A DNA stretch of 60,000 nt from Hydractinia symbiolongicarpus. Lineage: Eukaryota > Cnidaria > Hydrozoa > Anthoathecata > Hydractiniidae. The position numbers and the translations under genes are program-made. Location: assembly GCF_029227915.1 (NCBI RefSeq), contig NC_079884.1, forward strand, positions 26,228,001 to 26,288,000. The letters are read 5' to 3'. This document shows positions 33,570 to 43,707 of this stretch, one piece after another (within the stretch, counting starts at the first letter, position 1; each line of letters opens with the position of its first letter). A model generated the notes under the pieces. That model made no database searches and was not told the DNA's origin. It was given only the letters and a program-made list of their open reading frames with translations.

Positions 33570-33925
33570 ATCGATTAGGCCCCTGGGGGCTTATTTGTCA
33601 AAATGGGTTTTGGGGGACGGGGCTTATTTGGGAGGGGCGTGGCGGGGGGTTAAATGAGAGGGGACTTATAAAATTATGCAAAAGTCTTAGTGTGCTAAAA
33701 AATAAAAACAACAATTTTAATAAACACAACATATATTTCTAAAAGTATAATAAAAACAAACACTAATCGATCTCAATATCACTATTGCCTTCTTCGTCCT
33801 CGTCTACGATCGTCTCTAAGGGAGCCGCATCAATCATTTCCTCCGGCATCTGGGATAAATGGGTTGTCTTCCGTCTCGTTTACCAGTTGTATTTGTTCAT
33901 TGAGCATTGAGGGTATTTCGAACTC
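33570..33925 (-). pseudogene. Transposon 3' end: acidic ORF tail plus G-rich terminal repeats
   Basis: On the minus strand a frame ends PLETIVDEDEEGNSDIEID and a stop near 33760. This acidic C-terminus is typical of pogo/Tigger-like transposases. Beyond it the + strand carries GGGGGCTTATTTGTCAAAA and GGGGCTTATTTGGGAGG, repeated GGGGCTTATT motifs that look subterminal. Upstream the frame is broken. Confidence 0.4.
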
Positions 33926-33928
33926 GTT

Positions 33929-34110
33929 GGGTGAGCGCAGAAGAACACAAGATGTGAAATTGAAAAGGAATATTTAGACTGGTCTCCTAAATTTGCTTCT
34001 TTGTATGTGATATTATGATGAACACTGGCAAATCAACGTTTATGCCTTGTTTATCTGCCAACTACACTTGACTTACTGAGAAAAAGCTCTTTGTAGGATG
34101 TAAACATATC
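33929..34110 (+). repeat. Extra diverged copy of the satellite-unit flank
   Basis: Sequence from GGTGAGCGCAGAAGAACACA to TCTTTGTAGGATGT aligns with 34536-34715, the left flank of satellite copy 2. It is more diverged and has no array of its own. Confidence 0.75.
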
Positions 34111-34464
34111 CAAATTTAGTTTTGCTTCACCCAGTGAACGGCTATCATGAATTGCGTTTCAACATATAAACTACATTGAAAAGGCTTCATTTATTTTTTC
34201 CATGAAGACTTTTGTAGTGTTTTCGCAAATACTAAACACGGTAGAGCAACTTTAAAGTAACAATTTCTGCACTTGAAAATTATGAAGTATGGATGACATT
34301 ACACACTGGTTGTTCACGTTCCAGCTCAAAGATAGAAATTTTGACTATTCTTTCATAAAACCGAAACTAGACATTCAACAATCAAGAGCAAAATTAATAT
34401 CCCCAAAGTAACTTGTGAGGAATTGACGATTGATGTATGAATACAAAGCATAATAGTGAACACT

Positions 34465-36098
34465 CATGGTATTTAGGACATACATTGCTTGTAATGTATT
34501 CTCTAAGGCTCAAACAAACGGATCATGTCTCGTTGGGTAAGCGCAGTAAAACACAGGATGTGAAATTGAAAATGAATATTTAGGCGTGTCTGCTAAATTT
34601 GTTTCTTTGTCTCTGATATTATGATGACCACTGGCGAATCGGCCATCATCCCTTGCTTATCTACCAACTACAAGTGATGTACTGATAAGAATCTCTTTGT
34701 GCGAAGATGTCACGATAATTTTTCGTTTGTATATAGTGCGAGACCATCATGGCGATGGTAGTCACTTGAACACCGTTTTCCCCAGTTCAATTTAACTGAA
34801 AAGTTAGAATATTTTTTGAAACTATTTGTATGAAGCTTAACTGCTGTAAACCCCTGCGCTTCTTAACAGGCTACTACACTCTGCTACAGAGAAATACGCT
34901 CTACTACGCTCTACTACAGGTTACTACACTCTACTACAGAGAAGTACGCTTTACTACAGAGAAATACATTCTACTACGCTCTACTACACGCTACTACGCT
35001 CTACTACACGCTACTACACTCTACTACAGAGAAATACGCTTTACTACAGAGAAATACATTCTACTACGCTCTACTACACGCTACTACACTCTACTACAAG
35101 CTACTACAGGCTACTACACTCTACTACAGAGAAATACGCTTTACTACAGAGAAATACATTCTACTACGCTTTACTACACGCTACTACGCTCTACTACACG
35201 CTACTACACTCTACTACAGAGAAATACGCTTTACTACAGAGAAATACATTCTACTACGCTCTACTACACGCTACTACACTCTACTACAGAGAAATACATT
35301 CTACTACGCTCTACTACAGAGAAATACGCTTTACTACAGAGAAATACATTCTACTACGCTCTACTACACGCTACTACGCTCTACTACACGCTACTACACT
35401 CTACTACAGAGAAATACGCTTTACTACAGAGAAACACATTCTACTACGCTCTACTACACGCTACTACACTCTACTACAAGCTACTACACGCTACTACACT
35501 CTACTACAGAGAAATACGCTTTACTACAGAGAAATACATTCTACTACGCTCTACTACACGCTACTACACTCTACTACAGGCTACTACAGGCTACTACACT
35601 CTACTACAGAGAAATACGCTTTACTGCAGAGAAATACATTCTACTACGCTCTACTACACGCTACTACACTCTACTACAAGCTACTACAGGTTACTACACT
35701 CTACTACAGAGAAATACGCTCTACTACGCTCTACTACACGCTACTACACTCTACTACAGAGAAATTCGCTTTACTACAGGCTACTACACTCTACTACAGA
35801 GAAATACGCTTTACTACAGAGAAATACATTCTACTACGCTTTACTACACGCTACTACACTCTACTACAGAGAAATTCGCTTTACTACAGGCTACTACACT
35901 CTACTACAGAGAAATACGCTTTACTACAGAGAAATACATTCTACTACGCTCTACTACAGGCTACTACACTTGTGCTTTATGGAGAATAGCACATCATTAT
36001 CTCCACAAGGCTTGGGAACGTACATAGGTCTAACACATGTTGAATACTATATCTCCTTTATATTCAGGAAGTAATACGTGGACGACTTACCAAATCAT
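34465..36098 (+). mobile_element. Satellite-bearing repeat unit, copy 2
   Basis: Reverse-complement counterpart of 15342-17450, with the same flank-array-flank order. The flanks are close to identical (for example GTAGTCACTTGAACACCGTT near 34758), whereas the arrays differ in length by about 470 bp. The ATG start of the array-crossing open frame lies in the shared flank at 34830. Confidence 0.7.
34871..35970 (+). repeat. Decamer satellite array 2 (110 units in perfect register)
   Basis: Exactly 110 consecutive 10-mers with no length variant. The usual block is CTACTACACT, CTACTACAGA, GAAATACGCT, TTACTACAGA, GAAATACATT, CTACTACGCT, CTACTACACG (70 bp), sometimes extended by CTACTACAAG and CTACTACAGG. 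A 414-codon open frame (34830-36074) crosses it. It is a by-product of stop-free units. Confidence 0.95.
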
Positions 36099-36300
36099 GT
36101 GAAATTGTTTATTCGGCGACAATATGGTAGACAAGACGCGTGCGCTACTGACTGTTTTTCTGTTGACTGTGATTTATTTTGGTTGTTTCTGTTGGTTGGT
36201 TTTATTTCTTTTGATGTGAAGTAAAAAAATTATTTCTTGTGATGATAGTATGTAAGGACTAATTTCTCGTTCCTTTTGTTAATGTAGTTGGCCAGCCATG

Positions 36301-37025
36301 GAAATCCTCTTAATTAAGCTGTATAGCTTAATTTGGAGATCTCCTAAATAAGCTGTATTATACAGCTTAATTGGGTGACATACATCTAAATTAGGAGGTA
36401 AAAAAGGTTTTTCCCTGATTTCTCGAAAAAGGTAAATTTTAGCAGAATCACCGCCGCAGCTCTTTCATCGTCAGTTTGACCACTATATTATAAAAGAAGA
36501 ACAGTATTTCTAGCGCAAGGGTGCCGATAAGCCGCATACGCCGTAAAAAGTGCGGGCGTTTTCGGGCGAGTTCGGCGTTTTGAAAAAAATTCAAGTACTC
36601 GCCTGAAAAAACCCGCATAGACCCGAACAATGCCTGAAAGAAAAAAAAAACAGACACTAATCTATGATTCAAAGAAACTATAAAAATTAAAATAAACTGT
36701 AATAGTCTATTTAAGCTGTACTGCATCCTAGTTAGGATGTCACGTCACGTGATACATCCTATTTAAGCGGGATATTTTTAAAACTTCAAATTTAGCGGAT
36801 CTCTGGGGTGCTACAAAAAAACTAATGTATTGGAGTTGTTTATATGCACGTAAATATTGCATTTATTCAGATAGATAGATGCTAAAATTCAGTTAAATGT
36901 GTGTTTTAGACGATCAAAGTTTTGTACATCTTAACTAAGCTGTAAAACGCCTAATTAGACTGTATCATACATCCTAATTAAGCTGACGTCTAAATTAAGC
37001 TGTACAGCTTAATTAAGAGCATTTC
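36301..37025. mobile_element. 725-bp element with palindromic TTAAGCTGTA motifs
   Basis: 33-bp terminal inverted repeats (36301-36333 and 36993-37025) beginning GAAAT-C/G-CTCTTAATTAAGC differ at two positions. The motif TTAAGCTGTAnAGCTTAA, itself a palindrome, or half of it recurs inside near 36345, 36365, 36708, 36938 and 36976. No transposase. A separate GC-rich insertion (about 36515-36650) sits inside. Confidence 0.7.
36515..36650. repeat. hAT-like terminal sequence, left member of an inverted pair
   Basis: CAAGGGTGCCGATAAGCCGC and the following ATACGCCGTAAAAAGTGC recur inverted at 42962-42999 with few differences. The CAnnGnTGCC start resembles hAT termini. Inside, GGCG-rich repeats (GCGGGCGTTTTCGGGCGAG) stand out from the AT-rich surroundings. 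Confidence 0.5.
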
Positions 37026-37306
37026 TATGACTGTTGGCTAGCTATTAGGAATTTTATTATGCTAGACCTAAGATTAAAATTGCCTTTTAATTGTTTTCTT
37101 CTGACTATTATCATCTCTGTTACAAATTTGAGCTTCAGTTGTTTTTTTAACTTAAAGGCGCATAATCACACTGATCAAAGAAAATTATGTAACATTTACT
37201 TACTTTAAATACTTTGAAGTAGATTTGTGAGATCTTCACGCATCCAACTCGGCGAGTCCAATGCTCATCATGTCAATGATGCTGTTCGTGTTGGCCTTTC
37301 GAAACT

Positions 37307-38660
37307 GAATCTAATTTAGTAACAGTGGCTCATCAGGAACAGTAGCAAGAAAGCAATCCAACTTCGACTTAAAAGAGTCTATGCTGCAATCAGATAGGTT
37401 GCGTATTGCTTTTGGTAGACCATTAAACAATCGTACTCCTTGAACAGCCAAGCTAGCACAACAAATCTTATAAAATGGCCCTTTCTTCACTACAGGAACA
37501 ACACATTTTCAACCCAAATGATCATTCGTGTACCATGTGATGCCTCCTTTCCCAGTTTCCTGACCAAAGTTTGGTACTATTTTTTCAATCACTTTCCAGA
37601 TGTAAATTATGGCATACTGTTCCCTTCTTCTCTCCAGAGAATACAGATTCAATCTTTTTAGTACGTCCAAGTACGAAAAACCTTGAGTTACAAGGATTTT
37701 TCTAGTAAAGGTTCTTTGCCCCATTTCTATGTCTTGTATTTGTCCTTTCATTAGTGGAGACCATAACTGGGAACAATAGTCAAGGTGGGGAATAACTAAT
37801 GATTTCCAAAGAGTCAACATCACATTTTTTTCTCTGCTCTTGAATGTTCGTAATATCCATCCAGTTATCCTGTTTGCCTTTGATATAAGGTTTGAGATAT
37901 GCTTATTAAATTTGCAATCATTCGACATTATAACTCCTAAGTCCTTCACAGTGATTTTTTTGTTAATCTTTTCTGACGTTTTACTTAGATATACAGAGAG
38001 TGGTTTCAAAGACTCAATCTTTCCATAACTTAAGTGCTCGAACTTACACCCATTGAGTTTCATATTATTTTCAGTTGTCCACTTATAAATTATATTTAGA
38101 TCACTTTGGAGTTTAAAGGTGTCCATGAGGCCATTAATCTCAATCAGAATTTGTGTGTCGTCTGCAAAGCTGGATGCTTAAAAATATTTTAAGTTCTGAT
38201 TGATATCACCAACCATGATTAGAAAAAGCGGGTATAGATTTTACACCATTGACATAAACATGTTGTATTCTGTCTTTAAGGAATGATTTAATCCATTTTA
38301 TCAGTTTGTCATTTATACCAAGTTGCTTCAGTTTAGCAACTAAGATGGAGTGGTCCACTTTGTCAAATGCCTTGCTAAAATCTAAGTAAACTGTATCTAC
38401 ATTTGAACCATTTTCAAGAAAGGATAGGATTGTATCATAATGGGTCAGTAGCTGTGATAAACAGGAACGACCTTCTCTAAAACCATGTTGTGAGTTGTTA
38501 AAGAGATTGTACTGTACAAGATGATCAACTATGTTCTTTTTTATAACTTTTTTACGATATTTTAACGACATGTGAAGTCAAGGCAACTGGTCGAAAGTTG
38601 CCCACTTTGCCTTGGTCACCTCCTTTGAAAATGGTTGATTTATTTCAAACTTCAGCCCAA
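37307..38660 (-). pseudogene. Non-LTR retrotransposon reverse transcriptase (CR1/Jockey-like), broken
   Basis: Minus strand, from about 38660 down: QHGFREGRSCLSQLLTHYD, VYLDFSKAFDKVDHSILVAK (RT motif with the first catalytic Asp in LDFSKAFD), a frame break near 38206, SFADDTQILIEI at about 38160 (the catalytic FADD box, intact), DLGVIMSND, VIPHLDYCSQLWSP, and at the C-terminus VRLFNGLPKAIRN with FKSKLDCFL and PDEPLLLN near 37310. Both catalytic boxes are present, but stops and at least one frameshift disable it. The N-terminal endonuclease is missing. Confidence 0.85.
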
Positions 38661-38703
38661 GAAGAGGATGCTGATGATACTGATGAGCTGCAAACGCCTG
38701 CAT
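38643..38703 (+). pseudogene. Acidic ORF tail of a transposon
   Basis: Short + frame FQTSAQEEDADDTDELQTPA followed by TAA, then GGGCGAGTTTGGGCGGGG. It has the same organisation as the mirror-image piece at 33570-33925, so probably a terminal fragment of a related element. Confidence 0.3.
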
Positions 38704-39249
38704 AAAAGGGCGAGTTTGGGCGGGGTACTTTTCGAATTAAATTGGGGGCTGTCCTTCAAAACCACCCACACTTTCCCAATGTATTCCCGAAATGCAATTC
38801 CTTGTTAACATAGTTGACAATATAGTTTACAATAATTGGAAGAAGAAAGGGCTTAAAGAGAGTTAATAAAGAGTTAAGGCGTGACACAAAATTATGTTTG
38901 GTTAGTGTCCTCCGCCCGAACGTCCATTGAAAAAAAATGCACTGTTGTGATTTGGGTGTTTTTCTGATTAAAAATTGCCTCTAAACTGAATCAGTGAGCC
39001 TTTTTCTTCCTTTTCGTGGCCCTGGGATACACTTCACGATAATTTTTGCGTTTAACAAAACAGAAAATATCAAAAATATATAACATGAAAAATATTGCAC
39101 ATGTATAAACCAGCCTTTGAAATACAATACACAATTCAATCTGAGTAATTGATTTCTACACATATTGCAAGTAAGTAACTTTTTCCTATCGTCAATCACA
39201 AAGCATTCTTTATGATTTATATTTTTTTTTCTATTATTTTTCTAGTGTC
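38704..39249. other. No recognised gene
   Basis: G-rich start (transposon end, see 38643-38703), then AT-rich sequence without a coding signal. Confidence 0.4.
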
Positions 39250-39472
39250 AAACTTTTCGTTCTTAAATTTTTAAAACACGATCTAACGAAGCTTTTTTAT
39301 CGCTGTTCTTCGTTCTTATCTTTTAACAACGTGATCTAACAGAGCTTTTCTGTCGCCGCTTTTCATCCTTAAACTTTTAAAATGCGATCTAAAAAAGCTT
39401 TTCTATCGACGTTCTTTGTTCTTAAATTTTTAAATCAAAATCTAAAAAAAGCATTTTTATCGCATTTTGGAA
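39250..39472. repeat. 53-bp tandem repeat, about four copies
   Basis: Unit containing GATCTAACGAAGCTTTT and CGTTCTTAAATTTTTAA. GATCT/AATCT anchors fall at 39280, 39333, 39386 and 39439, exactly 53 bp apart. Copies are diverged. Confidence 0.85.
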
Positions 39473-39866
39473 ATTTATAAACAAATGGTTTAACATTGCC
39501 GTTCCTGAGTAAAAACAATAGATACTTAAATCTTGGTTAAATTTTATTTTCTTTCATTGATCTCTTGGCGTATATAGCAACTAAATACAACAATGGGACA
39601 CACATAGTTCACATGAGCTAATTAAATTTTGCGATCAAGACATGAATTCTATTGTTTTCAACATGCAAAAATGGCTTATGTATTTAACAATAGGTTAACA
39701 ATAACAACGAAAGTTCTGACGCTACCGGAATCTCATTCAAGGTGATAAGTATCGCGTACATATAAAGTTACATTTGGGGGGTACTGTATATATCTGTAAA
39801 ATTTATGAATGGAGCAAGGGAACGTGCACAATCCCTAAATAGCTATTCAAAATATTTGGAAACACC

Positions 39867-39998
39867 ATGTCAGCAAATAGATCTGAAGTACAGGCGCCAA
39901 GAACCATCAACAAATCTTTCTCCTTGCCAATCCCTTTTGATCCAGTATCAATTGTAAAAGAGACATACTGTAAGCTTGATCGCGAGATTGGTTTTTGA
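39867..39998 (+). CDS. Short open frame, 43 codons, unknown
   Basis: ATG to TGA, reading MSANRSEVQAPRTINKSFSL and ending CKLDREIGF. Composition looks protein-like, but there is no family match that I know. It may be an N-terminal remnant of the DDE element downstream or a chance frame. Confidence 0.2.
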   Translation: MSANRSEVQAPRTINKSFSLPIPFDPVSIVKETYCKLDREIGF

Positions 39999-40444
39999 AT
40001 GGTTCAATAATATCGGTGTTAAATCACGGTATGTTTATTTTATGTAGCGAACGTAGTTTTTCTTGTTCAATAGTTCTCGGCGAGAAAGTGCTCTCACCAG
40101 GAAAATGTTCTGACATTTAGCTTTTGACTCTCTTCAAAAATTTGTACCCAGAAATATGTAATAAAAACGTATATTTTAGCTTGCAGATATACCAATACAA
40201 TGCTGGTTCCTCAGTCTTAAACTTGTGCTATTGAGAGAGAAATCCGAGAAAAGTACAAAAATATGTCACGCCTGCTATTAGAAGAAATTTGGTACACTTT
40301 GTCACTGGAGCATTAAGTGAGTAAGAACTTAACATTTATGTTCTGTTTCAAATTTTTGCAGTCTAATGCGTGAGTATTAATTTGCGCGAAAGGTAATGCA
40401 TAAATAAATGTTTGCTCATGTTAGGTCAAGAACAACTACGGATG

Positions 40445-42360
40445 AGTTATTCACGCAATATATGGCACTACCTGATGATGGGGAGGAAAAGACTGCTATT
40501 TTTATGACCTGAGAGGAGCAAGTGGCAGGTCTAATGGTGAATCGTTTAAAATATGCTACAATGAACTTGATAGTATGTTGGAAGATGTTGAAGAAAGGAG
40601 GCATGGATTAGCCATCCACATGCCATTTGCTATGTTTGTTCCTGAAATGATCAGGAAGGTAATATTATTATTTATATTTGATGTCTTCTGAATACTTCGA
40701 ACTGTGTATCTGCGTTTTTACACAAATTGGTCTCAAAAACGTTCACATTTTTTCAATAATGTAGGTTAAAGATTAGAAGAAGCTGGAAAGGGTGACGCAA
40801 AAATACCCAGAGAAATGACAGCCAGGTATCAATTTATACCTCACACTACATCAATTCATACTTTCTGTTAGATATTAGTATAGGCTTTCATTGTTAACTA
40901 TAGTTACACTTTTTTTTAATAAGAAACCAATCTATAAGAAAACCTCAGTCCAACATTGACAAACTTGTTAGCCGGTGACAGCTGCAGCTGTTGAAACACA
41001 GCCAAAAGTAAACTCGCTTGCTCATGACATGATAATGTCTCAACAAAAATAAATTATTTTGTGTGTTTCAGTCACTTGCGATCATGGTGTGTGGCGAACA
41101 AACAGCATTCAAGGCTGATATTCCTAGATGATAAAGCCACAGTATCCGTTGGTGAGTCAGGTACGCCATAATCTGCAACAAGCCATAACAAGCGAGCATT
41201 CACAACAAAAAATGTGGTATTGGAAGTGTCTGACCACAACTATCACGTAGTTAATACACCTTCCATGCAATTGGTCTGCCATACACCAGATAGCCCATGA
41301 TGAGTGTCGCTGAAAGATGCTGTTTTCAAATCATTAGAACCCCTCCATCATGTCATTGAAATACTGAAAGTTCCTGACAACGTAACTGGTCAACACAAGC
41401 CATTTCTCCTTCAATGTTCAGTGATGGTGGTTTTGATCATAATATCAGCCACTTGTTTGCTCAGTGTTGTTTGCTAGCCTTGTTTTGACTCAGAGATTTC
41501 AATATTTTAAACGGTGGCAGATGTGCTCCATGTCGAAGCTACATGAATCCTGCTGAGCGCTGCATGTCATCATCATCATCATTCATCATACTCGCCTTAA
41601 CGTCCGTTTTCCATGCTAGCATGGGTTGGACGGGGTATATTAATGACCCTCTTCCAATCTGATCTAGACTGTGTTAGATCTAAACTCAACTTCCTCTCTA
41701 TCAAGTCGTCCTTATAACCTCCTGCCAAGTCTTTCTCGGTCTGCCTCTGGGCTTTGCCCCAGGAACTATCAAGTCTCTACACTTTCTTACCCAATTATCC
41801 TCCTCCATTCTTTCCAAGTGCCCCAGCCAATTCAATCTTCTTATCTGGATAACATCTTTAATTCTACGGAGACTTAGCCTGCTTCTTAGCTATCTAGCTA
41901 AATTCCGTCTAAGCTGGTTTGCGCGTGCATTGTGGCTGTGAAGAAATCATGGCAGATTCACAATAGAAGCTACTAATGTCATACATACTGTATACAGGAT
42001 ATACAGGCAGTATGTCCTGTATGCAGTACCTGCAAAGAAGGAAAAGAAGATATTTGCCCAGAAAAGTCAAAAAGACCAGGAAATGGACCAAAAGCTCCTA
42101 CAAACCACACCACTGCAGCTACTCCAGCACCATCTATACCATCTACTCCATCTTCTGTGAAAATTGACATGGTGGTGGAACCGGTAGATACAAAACAAAA
42201 AATACAATGAATGTCAACATTTAAAAAGAAAGCCGAAAATAGCAGAGTCGAGGCTGATGAAGAAATGGCTTCTAATCACGACAGTGAAGAGTGTGTTGTT
42301 TGTAAGGATGACGATGACGCAAGTAGAAGTCGGGTTATCAACTGGGTTTCTTTTTTGTTT
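40445..42360 (+). pseudogene. DDE-type transposase remnant of an unnamed family, split by a retrotransposon
   Basis: In shifting + frames: YDLRGASGRSNGESFKICYN and MPFAMFVPEMIRK (40500-40660), SHLRSWC and LIFLDDKATVSVGESGTP (41070-41168), VVLEVSDHNYHVVN, VSLKDAVF, SDGGFDHNISHLFAQCC (about 41422), YMNPAERCMS (ending 41570). Beyond the insert at 41568-41898, a Cys-rich CPVCSTCKEGKED and an acidic SEECVVCKDDDDASRSRVIN tail follow (to about 42350). LDDK, DGG.DHN and NPAE in that order fit a D-D-E catalytic triad. I recall similar uncharacterised long proteins in corals and fish but cannot name the family. Many stops; not functional. Confidence 0.55.
41568..41898 (-). mobile_element. 5'-truncated non-LTR retrotransposon, copy 1
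   Basis: Nearly identical to the 3' part of the element at 51736-52640. The minus strand ends in a (GAT)n tail (about 41568-41590) and encodes, with breaks, the end of a reverse transcriptase ORF. It is inserted just after the NPAERCMS codons of the DDE element. Confidence 0.8.
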
Positions 42361-42960
42361 CGATGACCTAAAAAGAAAGTAAATAAGAAATAAGAAAGTG
42401 AAAATCGTTGCTACTTATTTTTACGCTTGATATCTCTCACGCAATAGAAAGAACAATCTTCAATTGGCGCGTTTGTAAAAGTACTTTAACAGCCTTTTTA
42501 TGCACTGTAAGTAATGTTAATTTTTGCAAGGTGGTGGGGGTTACACCAAATCTCTGGAATGGCAGAATTTTGCCGGCGTAAAAAGGCCCGATGAGGTATT
42601 TGAGTGGATGATTAAACATGATGGCACCTGACTTCGACTATGCGAGATGTTTAGCAAAATAATATAACCTTTTTTGAAAAAAATGTATCTTTTTTTTAGG
42701 GCCTACCGACAAAGCGAACCTTTTCCAAACCCTCAAAAGAATACTAACCAAAATTTTTTTTTGTCACGCCTAATAAAGTTTATATATAAGTTATTTATGA
42801 AGTAAATTTTATGAAAAGCAGTTCTACTTTATGAAAAGCAGTTAAGAACTTCGCTACCACATAGTAAGTTTATTTTAATTTTTGTAGTTTTTTTAATCAT
42901 TTGTGTCTGTTTTTCTTTTTCTTTTTTCACACATTGTTCAAGTCTATGCGTGTTTATACC
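42361..42960. other. No recognised gene
   Basis: AT-rich sequence after the DDE remnant. Contains a short direct repeat ATGAAAAGCAGTT at about 42810-42845. Confidence 0.4.
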
Positions 42961-42961
42961 T

Positions 42962-42999
42962 GCACTTTTTACGGCGTATGCGGCTTATTGGCATCGTTG
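42962..42999. repeat. hAT-like terminal sequence, right member of the inverted pair
   Basis: GCACTTTTTACGGCGTATGC then GGCTTATTGGCATCGTTG is the reverse complement of 36515-36552 with a few mismatches. No matching 8-bp target duplication could be confirmed. Confidence 0.5.
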
Positions 43000-43707
43000 T
43001 AGCCTGAGTTACTTCTTAAAATTTGATGCTGTTTTTTTTTTATCTTTATCTGTAAAAGATGGCATCAATTTAATTTATTTTTATTCCATTTAACATAAAC
43101 AAAGAAGAAGAAATCATAGCACATCAAAGCAAGAAGGTGCCGACTCGCTGAAAGCGCCGTATATGGTCAGATGAGGTAATCATTCCACACTGGCAACTTT
43201 TCCGCACTTCCGTTTTTTCCTCGCTTGGATGCTTTTCACATGTTATATTATACATGCTATTAAAAATATGAGTTTTGTCACCTTTTTTCATGGATTTTAG
43301 AGAAAATATCGGTTAAAACAACAGAAAACCCATTTTTAGATACGTATTGTAATCATTCCGCACAAAATCTTAGTTATGAATTATACTGAAATCGTTGCTT
43401 CTATCCCAAATACTTGTGATTACAGCTTTGTGTTTGCAATGCTAACCCTGACTATACAAAAATTCATGCTACATGCTGCAACTGTTCCGCACCTGCTATT
43501 TTACAAACATTTCATTGGTAAATATAAGAGTTTGAATGCCATGCTATAAATTTTCGTAACTCTACGATCTCATTCTTTTTCTGCATAGAACTAGAGAAGA
43601 GTAAACTATTGTTTAGCTGTTCGAAGTACTTTTACGTCTTAATAATAGAAATAACGAAAACCTATATTTCCTACATTATTTTAAGACAAAAAAACGTCAT
43701 AGGATAA

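Noticed and set aside
34871-35970. CRISPR-like array
   Set aside because: No unique spacers; units are contiguous 10-mers in a eukaryotic intergenic region.
34830-36074. 414-codon ORF as a real protein
   Set aside because: Same reason: a by-product of the stop-free 10-bp array, with a C-terminus read from ordinary flank sequence.
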